Shown: positions 23,687 through 32,912, counted from the first letter of the stretch. The stretch: 46,729 nucleotides of DNA from an uncultured Collinsella sp. (GCA_900544845.1 UQWV01000009.1:1-46729); one strand, 5' to 3'. The notes: generated by a model not told the origin, from the sequence alone. Program-made: numbers and translations.

Positions 23687-24133
23687 TTACTCGGCGAGCT
23701 GCTTTAGCACATCGCAGGCGATCTCGACGGCATCGTCGATGCAGCCGGGGCAGCTGCGGAGCGGACCCTGGTCCGATCCGACGCCTTTGAGCGTGCCGCA
23801 GACGGTCGTGGTGTTCTTCTCGCCAAAGCGCTTGGCAATCTCGCGCGACAGCTTGTAGGTCTGGCCCTTGGTCTTGGGGTTCTCCATACCGTCGCTCATC
23901 ACAAAGCCCATGATGGCCACGGCGCCCGAGATGGCGCCGCAGGTCTCGGTCATGCCGCCCATGCCGGCGCCAAAGCCCTCGGTGAGGGTAAAGGCGATCT
24001 GGGGGTCGAGCCCCACAGCGGGCGCGAGCGTGCAAGCGACAGCTTGGGCGCAGTTAAAGCCGCGGGCGTGGTACTCGGCAGCCTGAGCCTGGCAGGCGGC
24101 AGTGTTGAGCTGGGTGGTATCGATCTGCTTCAT
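23687..24133 (-). CDS. C_GCAxxG_C_C family redox-type protein
   Basis: This 148-aa protein has the Cys pattern that names the family: GFNCAQAV near residue 26, GFGAGMGGMTETCGAISGA near 55-73 (the GCAxxG-equivalent region), and a C-terminal CPGCIDDA pair. Members are thought to bind a metal or redox cofactor and are common in anaerobes, but their reaction is not known. The ATG at 24133 follows AAGGAGA, whereas a longer opening from 24229 has no good site. It is divergent from metY, and an inverted repeat sits between the two. Confidence 0.82.
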   Translation of the reverse strand: MKQIDTTQLNTAACQAQAAEYHARGFNCAQAVACTLAPAVGLDPQIAFTLTEGFGAGMGGMTETCGAISGAVAIMGFVMSDGMENPKTKGQTYKLSREIAKRFGEKNTTTVCGTLKGVGSDQGPLRSCPGCIDDAVEIACDVLKQLAE

Positions 24134-24250
24134 CGTTGTCTCCTTGTTCATGGTGTACCCGCCTATGGTACCCTTGCCGGCGCATTCGCTTATCGAGACC
24201 GCAGTGCATATCTCATTGTTTTTCGCCATCGAACACTTTCTTAAGATTTA

Positions 24251-24277
24251 GGACAAATAAACCTGATTAATTTGTCC
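24251..24277. promoter_or_regulatory. Candidate operator upstream of metY
   Basis: GGACAAAT at 24251-24258 and ATTTGTCC at 24270-24277 form a perfect 8-bp inverted repeat around 11 AT-rich bases. It lies between the divergent C_GCAxxG gene and metY. TTGAGA at 24300 with TATCGT at 24323 (17-base spacer) is a likely metY promoter just downstream. Confidence 0.45.
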
Positions 24278-24366
24278 CATAACCTATCGGCGGGATGGGT
24301 TGAGAGGGGTGCGGGGTAGCGGTATCGTGAACCGAATAAAACAAAACCCAAGTAAGGGAGTTGGAT

Positions 24367-25650
24367 ATGAGCGAGCAGACCATCGGTACTACATGTGTTC
24401 AGGGCGGCTATCACCCGGGAGATGCCGAGCCGCGCCAGGTGCCCATCTACCAGTCCACCACGTGGAAGTACGACACGTCGGAGCACATGGGCAAGCTGTT
24501 TGACCTAGAGGAGTCGGGCTATTTCTACAGCCGTCTGCAGAACCCCACGTGCGATTTGGTTGCCGCCAAGATCTGCGAGATGGAGGGCGGCACCGCTGCG
24601 ATGCTCACGAGCTCGGGCATGGCGGCGAATTTCCTTGCGATCTTTAACGTGGCCGGTGCCGGCGATCACGTGGTCGCGAGCTCTGCCATCTACGGCGGTA
24701 CCTACAACCTGCTGGCTCACACTATGGGCCGCATGGGCCTGACCTGCACGTTCGTCGCACCCGACTGCACCGATGAGGAGCTGGAGGCCGCTTTCCAGCC
24801 CAACACCAAGCTCGTCTTTGGCGAGACCATCGCCAACCCCGCGCTTGCCGTGCTCGATATTGAGCGCTTTGCCAAGGCCGCGCACGACCACGGCGTGCCG
24901 CTGATGGTCGACAACACCTTCCCGACGCCCGTGATGTGCCGTCCCTTTGAGTGGGGCGCCGACATCGTCACGCATTCCACCACCAAGTACATGGATGGTC
25001 ACGCGGCCTACCTGGGCGGCGTCATCGTCGATCACGGTCAGTTTGACTGGATGGCCCATGCGGACAAGTTCCCGGGTCTCACCACGCCCGACGAGAGCTA
25101 CCACGGCGTGACCTATGCCGAGAAGTTCGGCCGCGAGGGCGCCTTTATTACCAAGGCTACCGCGCAGCTCATGCGCGACCTCGGCCCCATGCAGAACCCG
25201 CAGGCGGCGTTCTTCCTGAACAGCTCGCTCGAGAGCCTGCACGTGCGTATGCCGCGCCATTGCGAGAACGGTCTGGCGGTCGCCAAGTTCCTGCAGGGCC
25301 ACCCCAAAGTGCGCTTCGTGAGCTATCCGGGCCTGGAGGGCGACAAGTACTACGACATGGCTCAGAAGTACATGCCCAACGGTACCTGCGGCGTCGTGAG
25401 CTTTGGCTTTACCGGTGGTCGTGCGGCGGCCGAGACCTTTATGAAGAGTCTTAAGCTCGCCCAGATTGCCACGCACGTGGCCGATGCCCGCACCTGCTGC
25501 CTGCACCCGGCAAACGCCACCCATCGCCAGATGAACGACGAGGAGCTCATCGCCTGCGGCATCTCCGCCGACATGGTGCGCCTGTCGTGCGGCCTTGAGG
25601 ACACGGCCGATCTGATTGCCGACCTTGAGCAGGCGCTCGAGCAGTGCTAG
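24367..25650 (+). CDS. metY: O-acetylhomoserine aminocarboxypropyltransferase (sulfhydrylase)
   Basis: This PLP enzyme makes homocysteine from O-acetylhomoserine and sulfide in methionine synthesis. The 427-aa protein shows the Cys/Met-metabolism signature THSTTKYMDGH with the PLP lysine, the phosphate-binding SSGMAANFLAIF region and YSRLQNPT. Its length fits MetY better than the roughly 400-aa methionine gamma-lyases, although that activity is a possible alternative. The ATG at 24367 follows AAGGGAG. The in-frame TTG two codons upstream is less likely. A strong terminator follows at 25720. Confidence 0.85.
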   Translation: MSEQTIGTTCVQGGYHPGDAEPRQVPIYQSTTWKYDTSEHMGKLFDLEESGYFYSRLQNPTCDLVAAKICEMEGGTAAMLTSSGMAANFLAIFNVAGAGDHVVASSAIYGGTYNLLAHTMGRMGLTCTFVAPDCTDEELEAAFQPNTKLVFGETIANPALAVLDIERFAKAAHDHGVPLMVDNTFPTPVMCRPFEWGADIVTHSTTKYMDGHAAYLGGVIVDHGQFDWMAHADKFPGLTTPDESYHGVTYAEKFGREGAFITKATAQLMRDLGPMQNPQAAFFLNSSLESLHVRMPRHCENGLAVAKFLQGHPKVRFVSYPGLEGDKYYDMAQKYMPNGTCGVVSFGFTGGRAAAETFMKSLKLAQIATHVADARTCCLHPANATHRQMNDEELIACGISADMVRLSCGLEDTADLIADLEQALEQC

Positions 25651-25719
25651 GCTAGCGTGCGTGCGAGGCGTGGAACGGCTTTTCGGCTGACGACGTCCTC
25701 ATAGTTCCGATTCCGTAGG

Positions 25720-25766
25720 CGGGACCCCGATCGTGTCCGTTTGTAGGCGATTGGGGTCCCGTTTTT
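25720..25766 (+). terminator. metY terminator
   Basis: CGGGACCCCGATCG at 25720-25733 pairs with CGATTGGGGTCCCG at 25748-25761 (one wobble), followed by TTTTT. Confidence 0.9.
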
Positions 25767-25791
25767 GCGTTGCACGATAGAAAGGATATAC

Positions 25792-27096
25792 ATGGAGAAA
25801 ACTGCCGAGCAGCTGCGCCGCGAACACATTGCCCTAGAGGGCGACACCCACGGTAAGAATAAATGGGCGATTCTGTTCACCGTGCTCGTCATGACTTTTA
25901 TGGCGTGTCTGGATGCGAGCATCGTGACGGTGGCGCTGCCCGTGATGCAAAAGGAGCTGGGGGTGGGTCTCGACCGCATTCAGCTCGTGAGCTCGGTGTA
26001 TCTGCTCGCGACGTGCGTCGCCATGCTGCCGTTTGGCCGCTTGGGCGATGTGCGCGGCAAGGTGAATGTGTTCCAGCTTGGTGTAATCGTCTTTACGGGT
26101 GGCTCGTTGCTTTGCGGGCTTTCGGCTTCGCTCGAGGTGCTTATCTTGGCGCGTTTCGTGCAGGGCATTGGCTGTGCCGCCGCGATGGCCAACAATATGG
26201 GCATCATCACCGAGTCGTTTCCGGCGCGTGAGCGCGGCCGTGCCATGGGCATTCTGGCGACCTTTGTGGCTCTTGGCATGATGTGCGGCCCCGTGCTCGG
26301 CGGCGTGCTGGTGGCGAGCTTTCCCTGGGAGAGCATCTTCCTTATCAATCTGCCCATTGGCGTAATCTCGTTTATCGTGGGACTCTATACGCTACCGCAT
26401 GTGAAGCCGGAGGCTGGCGAACGCCCTATGCCGTTGACAGAGGCGGCGCGTCGCTGCTTTGCGAGCTCGGCTTTCACGATTAACCTGGCTTGCATGCTTA
26501 TCGTGTTCGTGGGTATCGGTGCCTCCGAGTTTGTGCTGCCGTTCTACTTTCAGGATGCCCACGGCTTTAGCTCCGATATCTCCGGCCTGTTGTTTTTGGC
26601 GATGCCGGTCGTGAATGCCTTTGTGGGCCCGCTTTCGGGCTCGGTGTCCGACCGTGTTGGTTGTGAAGCGCCCACGGCCGTTGGCCTGGGCGTGTACGTG
26701 TGCGGTCTCTTTGCGGTGAGCACGCTTGACGAGCACTCTTCCATCTTGATGATTGTGTGCTGCGTCGCGTTTATGTCGTGCGGCACGTCGATCTTCCAGA
26801 GTCCCAATAATTCGCTGTATATGGGTTCGGCTCCGCGTGAGGCGCTTGGCTTTGCGGGCAGCTTGAGCAGCTTGGCGCGCTATGCGGGCATAGCGCTGGG
26901 TATTACGGCGGCGTCGCGCATCCTGTATGGACAGACGAGCGCGGCGATGGGCAAGACGGTCACGAGCTATGTGGCGGGTCGTCCGGACGTGTTCCTCTTT
27001 GGCTTCCGTTTGGTATTCTACGTGCTGATGGCCGTTGCTACCGTGGGCTTTGCGCTCACATTGGTGCGTTTGGCGAGGATGCGCGCCCGCCATTAG
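25792..27096 (+). CDS. MFS transporter, DHA2 (drug:H+ antiporter) type
   Basis: This 434-aa inner-membrane transporter shows a stretch of about 12-14 hydrophobic helices. The first helix has the DHA2-type motif MACLDASIVTVALPVMQ, followed by a loop like motif A (PFGRLGDVRGK). Helix 4-5 has RFVQGIGCAAAMANNMGII, which fits motif B/C. Export of drugs or metabolites is the usual job, and the substrate is unknown. The ATG at 25792 follows GAAAGGA. It lies between the metY terminator and xpt, probably transcribed alone. Confidence 0.82.
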   Translation: MEKTAEQLRREHIALEGDTHGKNKWAILFTVLVMTFMACLDASIVTVALPVMQKELGVGLDRIQLVSSVYLLATCVAMLPFGRLGDVRGKVNVFQLGVIVFTGGSLLCGLSASLEVLILARFVQGIGCAAAMANNMGIITESFPARERGRAMGILATFVALGMMCGPVLGGVLVASFPWESIFLINLPIGVISFIVGLYTLPHVKPEAGERPMPLTEAARRCFASSAFTINLACMLIVFVGIGASEFVLPFYFQDAHGFSSDISGLLFLAMPVVNAFVGPLSGSVSDRVGCEAPTAVGLGVYVCGLFAVSTLDEHSSILMIVCCVAFMSCGTSIFQSPNNSLYMGSAPREALGFAGSLSSLARYAGIALGITAASRILYGQTSAAMGKTVTSYVAGRPDVFLFGFRLVFYVLMAVATVGFALTLVRLARMRARH

Positions 27097-27255
27097 CTTG
27101 TGGTGGCAGGTTTGCCACGAATCGGGCCTATCTACTGGTCTTGCAGCTTTATGGTGCGATGTGGCTTGTGGGGCGGGCGGGGGTCGGTCCGTGGTAGACT
27201 ATCGAACAACGTTTATTAATCGCGCGGTATCGTTGCCGCGAGAAGGGGTTGCGCC

Positions 27256-27834
27256 ATGCAGGAGCTTGAGGATCGTATTCGCCATGACGGCATCGTAAAG
27301 GCCGGTAACGTCCTTAAGGTTGATGCCTTCCTCAACCACCAGTGCGACGTTGAGCTGTTCGACCACATGGGTGCCGAGTGGGCCCGTCTGTTCGAGGGTG
27401 TCGAGATCAACAAGATCCTGACGATCGAGGCTTCGGGTATTGGCATGGCTTGCATCGCGGCTCAGCATTTTGGCGGCGTGCCGGTGGTCTTTGCCAAGAA
27501 GGCGCAGTCCATCAACCTCGACGGCGAGCAGTATGCCACGACCATCTACTCCTTTACCAAGCAAAAGGAGTACCCGGTCATCGTTGGCAAGCGCTTCCTG
27601 TCCGAGGGCGACAAGGTCCTGATCATCGACGACTTTTTGGCCAACGGCTGTGCGCTCGAGGGCCTTATTAAGATCTGCGAGGCTGCGGGTGCCGAGGTTG
27701 CCGGCATTGGCATCGCCGTGGAGAAGGGCTTCCAGGGCGGTGGCGATAAGCTCCGCGAGCGCGGCTTCCGCGTTGAGAGCCTGGCCCGTATCGCCGATAT
27801 GGACTGCGAGAACGGCGAAATCACGTTCGCCTAG
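27256..27834 (+). CDS. xpt: Xanthine phosphoribosyltransferase
   Basis: Xpt converts xanthine and PRPP to XMP for purine salvage. The 192-aa protein has the PRPP-binding motif VLIIDDFLANGCA, preceded by TIEASGI with the PP loop, and VFAKKAQS, as in Bacillus Xpt. The ATG at 27256 follows GAGAAGGGG. No purine riboswitch is seen in the 159-base upstream space, in contrast with many Firmicutes xpt genes. A GCGGTAT-CGTT-GCCGCG hairpin near 27225-27243 lies just upstream of the ribosome site. Confidence 0.92.
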   Translation: MQELEDRIRHDGIVKAGNVLKVDAFLNHQCDVELFDHMGAEWARLFEGVEINKILTIEASGIGMACIAAQHFGGVPVVFAKKAQSINLDGEQYATTIYSFTKQKEYPVIVGKRFLSEGDKVLIIDDFLANGCALEGLIKICEAAGAEVAGIGIAVEKGFQGGGDKLRERGFRVESLARIADMDCENGEITFA

Positions 27835-27861
27835 GCGCGCAACACAAGCGATTGGTATGCG

Positions 27862-27897
27862 ATGTGACAAAGGGACTGTCCCTTTGTCACATTTTTT
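27862..27897 (+). terminator. Repeat family D, copy 2, probable xpt terminator
   Basis: The stem ATGTGACAAAGGGA with its exact complement around CTG (27862-27875 and 27879-27892) runs into a T6 tract. It is both a good intrinsic terminator and a relative of the palindrome at 19749. Confidence 0.75.
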
Positions 27898-27917
27898 GTA
27901 TGAGGGGAGGTGTTGAT

Positions 27918-28298
27918 ATGGACGAGAACAAGATGGGATGGCGCGAGTATGCGCGCTATGCCGAGATGTCGGTCGAGGAGTTGGCGCGCGATTGCGAGGT
28001 GCAGGTGTTTCGCGCGACAGGTCCGGGCGGGCAGGGCGTGAACACGACGGATTCAGCGGTGCGCATGAAGCATGGGCCCACGGGGATTACCGTGACGGCG
28101 CGCGAGAGCCGCAGTCAGTTTCAGAATCGCGCGAGCTGTTTGCGTAAGCTGAGAGCAGAGCTTGAGCGTCGCGGGCGTCCGCCGCGCCGACGTGTAAAGA
28201 CCAAGGTGCCACAGCGATCGCGCCAGCGCAGGCTCAACGACAAGCACTTCAACGCGATTAAAAAGGCCAACCGTCGCAAGCCGGGCGGTGAGGAATGA
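27918..28298 (+). CDS. Peptide chain release factor-like (GGQ) protein
   Basis: This 126-aa protein is an RF-1-domain protein without the codon-recognition domains. The GPGGQGVNTTDSAVR segment near residue 38 carries the GGQ motif that triggers peptidyl-tRNA hydrolysis, and the basic C-terminal tail could bind the ribosome. It resembles ArfB/YaeJ-type or other standalone release-factor-like rescue proteins. A ribosome-rescue role is inferred. The ATG at 27918 follows GAGGGGAGG, which excludes the longer in-frame start at 27852 inside the xpt terminator repeat. Confidence 0.83.
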   Translation: MDENKMGWREYARYAEMSVEELARDCEVQVFRATGPGGQGVNTTDSAVRMKHGPTGITVTARESRSQFQNRASCLRKLRAELERRGRPPRRRVKTKVPQRSRQRRLNDKHFNAIKKANRRKPGGEE

Positions 28299-28310
28299 TC
28301 TCCTCAATAC

Positions 28311-28375
28311 GTTGCGGTGAAATAGGGACTGTTTTGCGGCTTTAGCTGCATAAACAGTCCCTATTTCACCGCAAC
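28311..28375. repeat. Palindromic repeat family A, copy 2
   Basis: The arms 28311-28334 and 28352-28375 are exact complements over 24 bases, beginning GTTGCGGTGAAATAGGGACTG. It lies between the convergent GGQ and lipid-kinase genes. Confidence 0.85.
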
Positions 28376-28385
28376 TTAGGTGGGG

Positions 28386-29348
28386 TTAGCGGGTGGGGTG
28401 CCAGACGTGGAGGGCGCCGGCGAGGATGTCGACCTCGATGCGCGAGGCGACAACGGGCTCGCCGTCGGCCTGGATGGGGTAGTCGGGCTCCTCAAGGGTG
28501 AGCTCGGCATGGCGACAGCGGCACATGCGAACCGGTGGCAGCTTGGTATGGTGGCCATCTTTGGCCGAAAGGAACATGGGAAGCGCGACCGCGCGCGGAA
28601 CGGGGCCGCAGGCGTAGCAGACGTCGAGTATGCCGTCGCACGGGTCGGCGTCGGGGCAGATGCGATAGCCCGAACCATAGGTGGGGCCCAGCTGAATCGC
28701 CATGATAATCGCCCGCACGCGCTCGGCGGGCGCACCGTCAAAGCTCACCGTCATGGGATAGTTGCGGTAGCGCAGGCCAAACTGCTCAAGGCCCGAGAGG
28801 GTGTAGAGCGGAGCGCCGGCGAGGCCCGTCTTTTTGCGCAGCTCGGTGGTGCCAAGGCCGATGGCGGCATCGATGCCGACCGAAAGCGTCTGGTCGTAGT
28901 ACTCAACGGTAGCCTCGCCGCTGCCGCTCGCAGGGCTCCACGAGCGAATGCGCCCGATGTCCTGACGCTGCAGCTCGCAGGTGAGCAGCGCGCCAAAATC
29001 CTTACCGGAGAAATCGTCGATGCCGAGCGTTTGGGCAAAATCGTTGCCAGAGCCCACGGGTAGGATGGCAAGAGCGGGGCGGGCGTCCTCCTCTTGCGCC
29101 ATAAGTCCGTTGACGACCTCGTGGATCACGCCGTCGCCGCCAAGAGCGATAACGGTGCGATAGCCCTCGACCTGTGCGGCCAGCTCCTTGGCGTGTCCCA
29201 TGCGCTCGGTCAGCACCAGGTCAAACTGGGATGCGCGCGCGGTCATATCCAAAAAACGTTGCAGGCGCTCGGCAACTTCGTGCGCCGCACCCGACTGGGC
29301 GGCTGGGTTGGCGATGATGAGCGTGCGGCCAAAATCAGTTGCGTGCAT
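28386..29348 (-). CDS. Diacylglycerol/lipid kinase family protein
   Basis: This 320-aa protein belongs to the DagK/YegS/LCB5 catalytic family. The N-terminal domain starts TLIIANPAAQSG and contains the nucleotide-binding GGDGVIHEVVNGL and LPVGSGNDFA motifs (about residues 10-105). The C-terminal beta domain contains the DGEP segment near the end. It may phosphorylate diacylglycerol or a similar lipid at the membrane, and the exact substrate is unknown. The ATG at 29348 follows GGGAG. The upstream in-frame start at 29420 is rejected for lack of a site. Stop and repeat A2 are nearly adjacent. Confidence 0.85.
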   Translation of the reverse strand: MHATDFGRTLIIANPAAQSGAAHEVAERLQRFLDMTARASQFDLVLTERMGHAKELAAQVEGYRTVIALGGDGVIHEVVNGLMAQEEDARPALAILPVGSGNDFAQTLGIDDFSGKDFGALLTCELQRQDIGRIRSWSPASGSGEATVEYYDQTLSVGIDAAIGLGTTELRKKTGLAGAPLYTLSGLEQFGLRYRNYPMTVSFDGAPAERVRAIIMAIQLGPTYGSGYRICPDADPCDGILDVCYACGPVPRAVALPMFLSAKDGHHTKLPPVRMCRCRHAELTLEEPDYPIQADGEPVVASRIEVDILAGALHVWHPTR

Positions 29349-29435
29349 GGGGCGACTCCCGGCGTATGACGTGACGGTGCGGTCGCGCTCAGGTCGAATT
29401 GCCCCCGATTGTGGCTGCACGTCGAATACTTACGT

Positions 29436-30857
29436 CTACTCTATCAGGTCGTTGTGGCGCTCGATAGCATCCGCTACCGTACCGCCCTCATCTACAATAA
29501 GCGAACGGCGCTTGGGCGAGATGATGCGCTGGGCGGGGTACACGCCGCGGTGTCCGGCGGTTAGGTAGCTGATAAAGGCCACGATGACAAAGAACCCGGC
29601 TGCCGTGCCGTGGAACAGGTCGATGGCCATCATACAGGTGGTGATGGGCACGTTGAGGCCGGCGCAGAACACGCCGAGCATGCCCAGCGCTGCCAGAAAG
29701 CTGGGGTCGATTCCGACGAGGCAACCGATCCAGCCGCCGAGCGCCGCACCGATACCAAACAGGGGCGTGACCTCGCCGCCTTGGAAGCCGGCGCCCAGGG
29801 TGAGCGCTGTGACGACCAACTTGATGGCTGCGTCCGCCAGGGTGGTGTTGCCGGCAAATCCGGCGCCGGAAAGCCACGTGGAAAGGCCGGCGTAGTTCCA
29901 AGCGTCGAGAAGGGCATAGGCGGCCAAAACCACGAGTGCACCTATGAGTGCGCGAATAAGATAATTGGTGATAAAGCGACCGTACAGGCTCTTGACGGTT
30001 CGAACTGACCAGGCAAAGAGGCGTGCCGTCAGACCGAAGATAATGGCACTGATAACAACGATGACAACCGTCCGTGGTGTCATGTTGGGAACGCTGGCGA
30101 TAACATTCGCCTCGTACTCGGTACCTAGGGCGAGTGATGTAAAGTAGCCGGTAAACGAGGCGACCAGGCAGTAGATGCCCGCGGTGTAGTCGATCTTGCC
30201 GATAAAGCACATCTCCATGCCAAAGAAAGCCCCGGCAAGGGGCGAGCCGAATACGGCGCCAAAGGCCGACGAGATGCCGGCGAGCATGAGGTCGTGGTGG
30301 TCATGCTTTTTGAGGTGGGCGAGGCTCGAGATGTTGCTGGCGATGGTGCCGCCAATCTGCACCGCGGCTCCCTCGCGACCGGCCGATCCGCCCGTTAGGT
30401 GCGTGAGCGTGGAGCAGACGAAGGTGAGGACGGCCATGCGCATATGGATGAGGCGTGTGCCCAGAGCGGAGTCGATGACCAGGTTGTTACCGCGTTTGGC
30501 GGCAAGACCGTGGTTTTTGTACACCCATGCGGTGGCAACGCCCACAACGGGAAGCAAGGCGTAGACCCACACATGGTGCTCGCGATAGTCGGTGGCGATA
30601 TTCAGCGAGGCCAAAAACGCCCAAGCGGCAACGCCCATGGCGAGCGAGACAATGACGACGAGCGCGAGCAACTTGGCGCTCGCGAGTAGGTTGCGGGCGT
30701 TGCGGCGCGTGTCGGCAGCCAAGAGATGCTCGGAGCGGGTAAGTTGATGCCTGCCTGCCGTGATGACGTCGTTCAGGGAGAAAAAGCCGCCATCGTCGAG
30801 CGGCTGGGAATGATCCTGCGTTTCGTTTGCGCTTTCGGGTTTGTCGTTATGAGCCAT
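29436..30857 (-). CDS. CLC family ion channel/antiporter, fluoride-type-like
   Basis: This 473-aa membrane protein is a CLC-family transporter with about 12 helices. Signature regions are the GGSAGREGAAVQIGG stretch, whose Glu corresponds to the gating or proton Glu, and GFQGGEVTPLFG. The RGNNLVID segment and the GREGxAVQ variant resemble the CLC-F fluoride/proton antiporter branch more than classic chloride CLCs, but this branch call is from pattern memory. No fluoride riboswitch is visible upstream. A TATAAT at 30888-30893 (minus) may be the -10 box, and GAGGAAC precedes the ATG. Confidence 0.8.
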   Translation of the reverse strand: MAHNDKPESANETQDHSQPLDDGGFFSLNDVITAGRHQLTRSEHLLAADTRRNARNLLASAKLLALVVIVSLAMGVAAWAFLASLNIATDYREHHVWVYALLPVVGVATAWVYKNHGLAAKRGNNLVIDSALGTRLIHMRMAVLTFVCSTLTHLTGGSAGREGAAVQIGGTIASNISSLAHLKKHDHHDLMLAGISSAFGAVFGSPLAGAFFGMEMCFIGKIDYTAGIYCLVASFTGYFTSLALGTEYEANVIASVPNMTPRTVVIVVISAIIFGLTARLFAWSVRTVKSLYGRFITNYLIRALIGALVVLAAYALLDAWNYAGLSTWLSGAGFAGNTTLADAAIKLVVTALTLGAGFQGGEVTPLFGIGAALGGWIGCLVGIDPSFLAALGMLGVFCAGLNVPITTCMMAIDLFHGTAAGFFVIVAFISYLTAGHRGVYPAQRIISPKRRSLIVDEGGTVADAIERHNDLIE

Positions 30858-31067
30858 ACGTTCCTCTTATAGGTTGCAACGCAAGCATTATAAAACGCGG
30901 CAAACGCGACGAGCCGGTGGGTTGGTTTCCATTCTGTTTCGCGGCTTGCGGCCGACAGGTGTATTTACTGGTACAGGCCGAGTCGCGGTCGTGCGACGGG
31001 GGATTATACTGAGACAAGCATAAAGAATCGGCGCCCCTGTTGTGCGCCGTGGCATTAAGAGGTGCAT

Positions 31068-32330
31068 ATGGCAGAGAAACTCATTCCGCTGGATGACGCA
31101 CAGTCGATTGTCCTGTCGCACGTTGCTCCGACCGATCTCGTCGAGATTCCCGTGTGGCAGGCCGCCGGTCTTCCCCTGGCCGAGGACGCGGTGGCAGATA
31201 TCGACATCTCGCCGTTTGCTAACAGCGCTATGGACGGATATGCCGTGCGCTCGGCGGATTTGGCGCAGGCATCTGGCGAGGCGCCGGTGACGCTCGACGT
31301 TATCGGACACGAGGCCGCGGGCCATGTGTTTGAGGGCACAATTGGCGCGGGCGAGACGGTCCGCATCATGACGGGCGCGCCGGTGCCCGACGGTGCCGAT
31401 GCCGTGGTGAAATACGAGATCGTCGAGGTGCTTGACGGCGACGGCAACGAGGGCTCACATGTGAGCTTCTCGACGCCTGCCAAGGTGGGGGAGAACGTTC
31501 GCTCTGCCGCCGAGGAGGCCCATGCCGGCGATGTTGTGATGCACGCCGGCGAGGTCGTGGCTCCGGCGGGCGCTGGCTTGCTGGCGAGCGCCGGTTACGC
31601 GAGCGTGAAGGTCCATGCCGCTCCGCGCGTGGGCATCATCTCGCTGGGCACGGAGCTGGTCGCGCCGAACGAGCTGCCGGCGCGCGGGCAGATTCGCGAC
31701 TCCAACTCGTCGGCGTTGATGGCCGAGGCGCTCGATGCCAGCGCCGAGCCCGTGTTCTACGGCATTGCGCCCGATGATGAGCAGGCGATTGCCGAGCTGG
31801 TGCATCGTGCCGTGCAGGAGTGCGATTTTGTCATTACGAGCGGTGGTGCCTCGGCAGGCGACTACGACTACGTGACGGCGCTCGTCCGGCGCGAGGGCGA
31901 GGTGCTGTTTGACCGCATCTCGATGCGTCCGGGCAAGGCTATCACGTTTGGCTTGCTCGGGGGTAAGCCCTACCTGGGGCTTTCAGGCAATCCGGCCGCG
32001 GCGTATGTGGGCTTTGAGATGCTCGCCCGCCCGGCGATTCGCAAGATGCGCGGCTTTGCCGAGGGTGCGCGTCCCGTGCAGCAGGCGATGCTCACGCACG
32101 GTGTGAAAAAGCGACAGCATCGCCGCTTCTTCGATCGCGCCACGGTTTTGCGCGACCCCGAGACCGGTGAGCTGTTGGTGACCGAGGCCAAGACGCAGAA
32201 TTCGGCGTTGCTCGGCACGATGCAGCGGGCCAACTGCCTACTGCGTATTGAAGAAGGGCCGTGCGACCTCAAGGCGGGCGACGTCGTGGACGTTGTTCGC
32301 GTCGACCTGCCCGAGGGCGTCGTGTTGTAG
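31068..32330 (+). CDS. moeA: Molybdopterin molybdenumtransferase MoeA
   Basis: MoeA inserts molybdate into adenylated molybdopterin to give the active cofactor. The 420-aa protein has the family's N-terminal SAMDGYAVRSADL motif near residue 47, the central MoCF-biosynthesis domain with SLGTELV, ITSGGASAGDYDYV and the LGLSGNPAA motif, and a C-terminal domain IV. The ATG at 31068 (after AAGAGG) is chosen over a GTG two codons upstream. The stop is 10 bases before the next Mo gene, so they form an operon. A second molybdenum locus with moaA, moaC and others is not in view. Confidence 0.93.
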   Translation: MAEKLIPLDDAQSIVLSHVAPTDLVEIPVWQAAGLPLAEDAVADIDISPFANSAMDGYAVRSADLAQASGEAPVTLDVIGHEAAGHVFEGTIGAGETVRIMTGAPVPDGADAVVKYEIVEVLDGDGNEGSHVSFSTPAKVGENVRSAAEEAHAGDVVMHAGEVVAPAGAGLLASAGYASVKVHAAPRVGIISLGTELVAPNELPARGQIRDSNSSALMAEALDASAEPVFYGIAPDDEQAIAELVHRAVQECDFVITSGGASAGDYDYVTALVRREGEVLFDRISMRPGKAITFGLLGGKPYLGLSGNPAAAYVGFEMLARPAIRKMRGFAEGARPVQQAMLTHGVKKRQHRRFFDRATVLRDPETGELLVTEAKTQNSALLGTMQRANCLLRIEEGPCDLKAGDVVDVVRVDLPEGVVL

Positions 32331-32340
32331 GAGGAATGCT

Positions 32341-32820
32341 ATGGAGCTGAAGATATCGATCGTGACGTGCTCGGATACGCGCGATCTAGCCCAGGACGAG
32401 GCTGGAGCCGCACTCGAGGAACTTATCGAGGCGCAGGGCTGGACGGTCGTCTCACATGTGGTCGTGCGCGACGACGTCAGCGAGATCGGCGATGCTATTG
32501 TGGAAGCCGCCGATGAGTGCCATGCCAATGTCGTGCTCACCTGCGGCGGCACGGGGCTTTCGATGCGCGATGTGACGCCCGAGGCGACGCGTGCCGTCTG
32601 CGATCGCGACGTGCCGGGTATTGCCGAGGCGATCCGTGCGTACTCGATGACCAAGACTCGCCGCGCCATGCTCTCGCGCGCTATTTGCATGCAACGAGGT
32701 CATACACTTGTCGTAAACTTTCCCGGTTCTACGAAGGCCGCCCGCGAAAGCTGGGAGGCCATTGCGGACCAGCTGGAGCATGCGGCTCAGATGACAGCGG
32801 GCGGCGGACATACCAACTAA
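32341..32820 (+). CDS. MoaB/Mog family molybdopterin adenylyltransferase
   Basis: This 159-aa single-domain protein adenylylates molybdopterin before MoeA acts. The motifs LTCGGTGLSMRDVTPEAT (about residue 63) and VVNFPGSTKA are typical of MogA/MoaB. The ATG follows a full AGGAGG at 32329-32334, overlapping the moeA stop, which confirms cotranscription. A terminator follows at 32834, so the modABC genes downstream have their own promoter. Mog and MoaB cannot be told apart with confidence here, so no symbol is given. Confidence 0.9.
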   Translation: MELKISIVTCSDTRDLAQDEAGAALEELIEAQGWTVVSHVVVRDDVSEIGDAIVEAADECHANVVLTCGGTGLSMRDVTPEATRAVCDRDVPGIAEAIRAYSMTKTRRAMLSRAICMQRGHTLVVNFPGSTKAARESWEAIADQLEHAAQMTAGGGHTN

Positions 32821-32833
32821 GCGATTTACCTGC

Positions 32834-32866
32834 GGCGGAGCGACCTGAACGGCTGCTCCGCCTTTT
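32834..32866 (+). terminator. Terminator of the moeA operon
   Basis: GGCGGAGC at 32834-32841 pairs with GCTCCGCC at 32855-32862 and is followed by TTTTATTT. Confidence 0.88.
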
Positions 32867-32912
32867 ATTTGCGCCCAAGGGGACGGCATTCTGTAGGCAT
32901 GCCTGAAACTAT

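Noticed and set aside
27097..27255. Purine riboswitch before xpt
   Set aside because: The conserved purine aptamer blocks cannot be found. Only a small hairpin is visible.
30858..31060. Fluoride riboswitch before the CLC gene
   Set aside because: No matching conserved blocks are seen on either strand.
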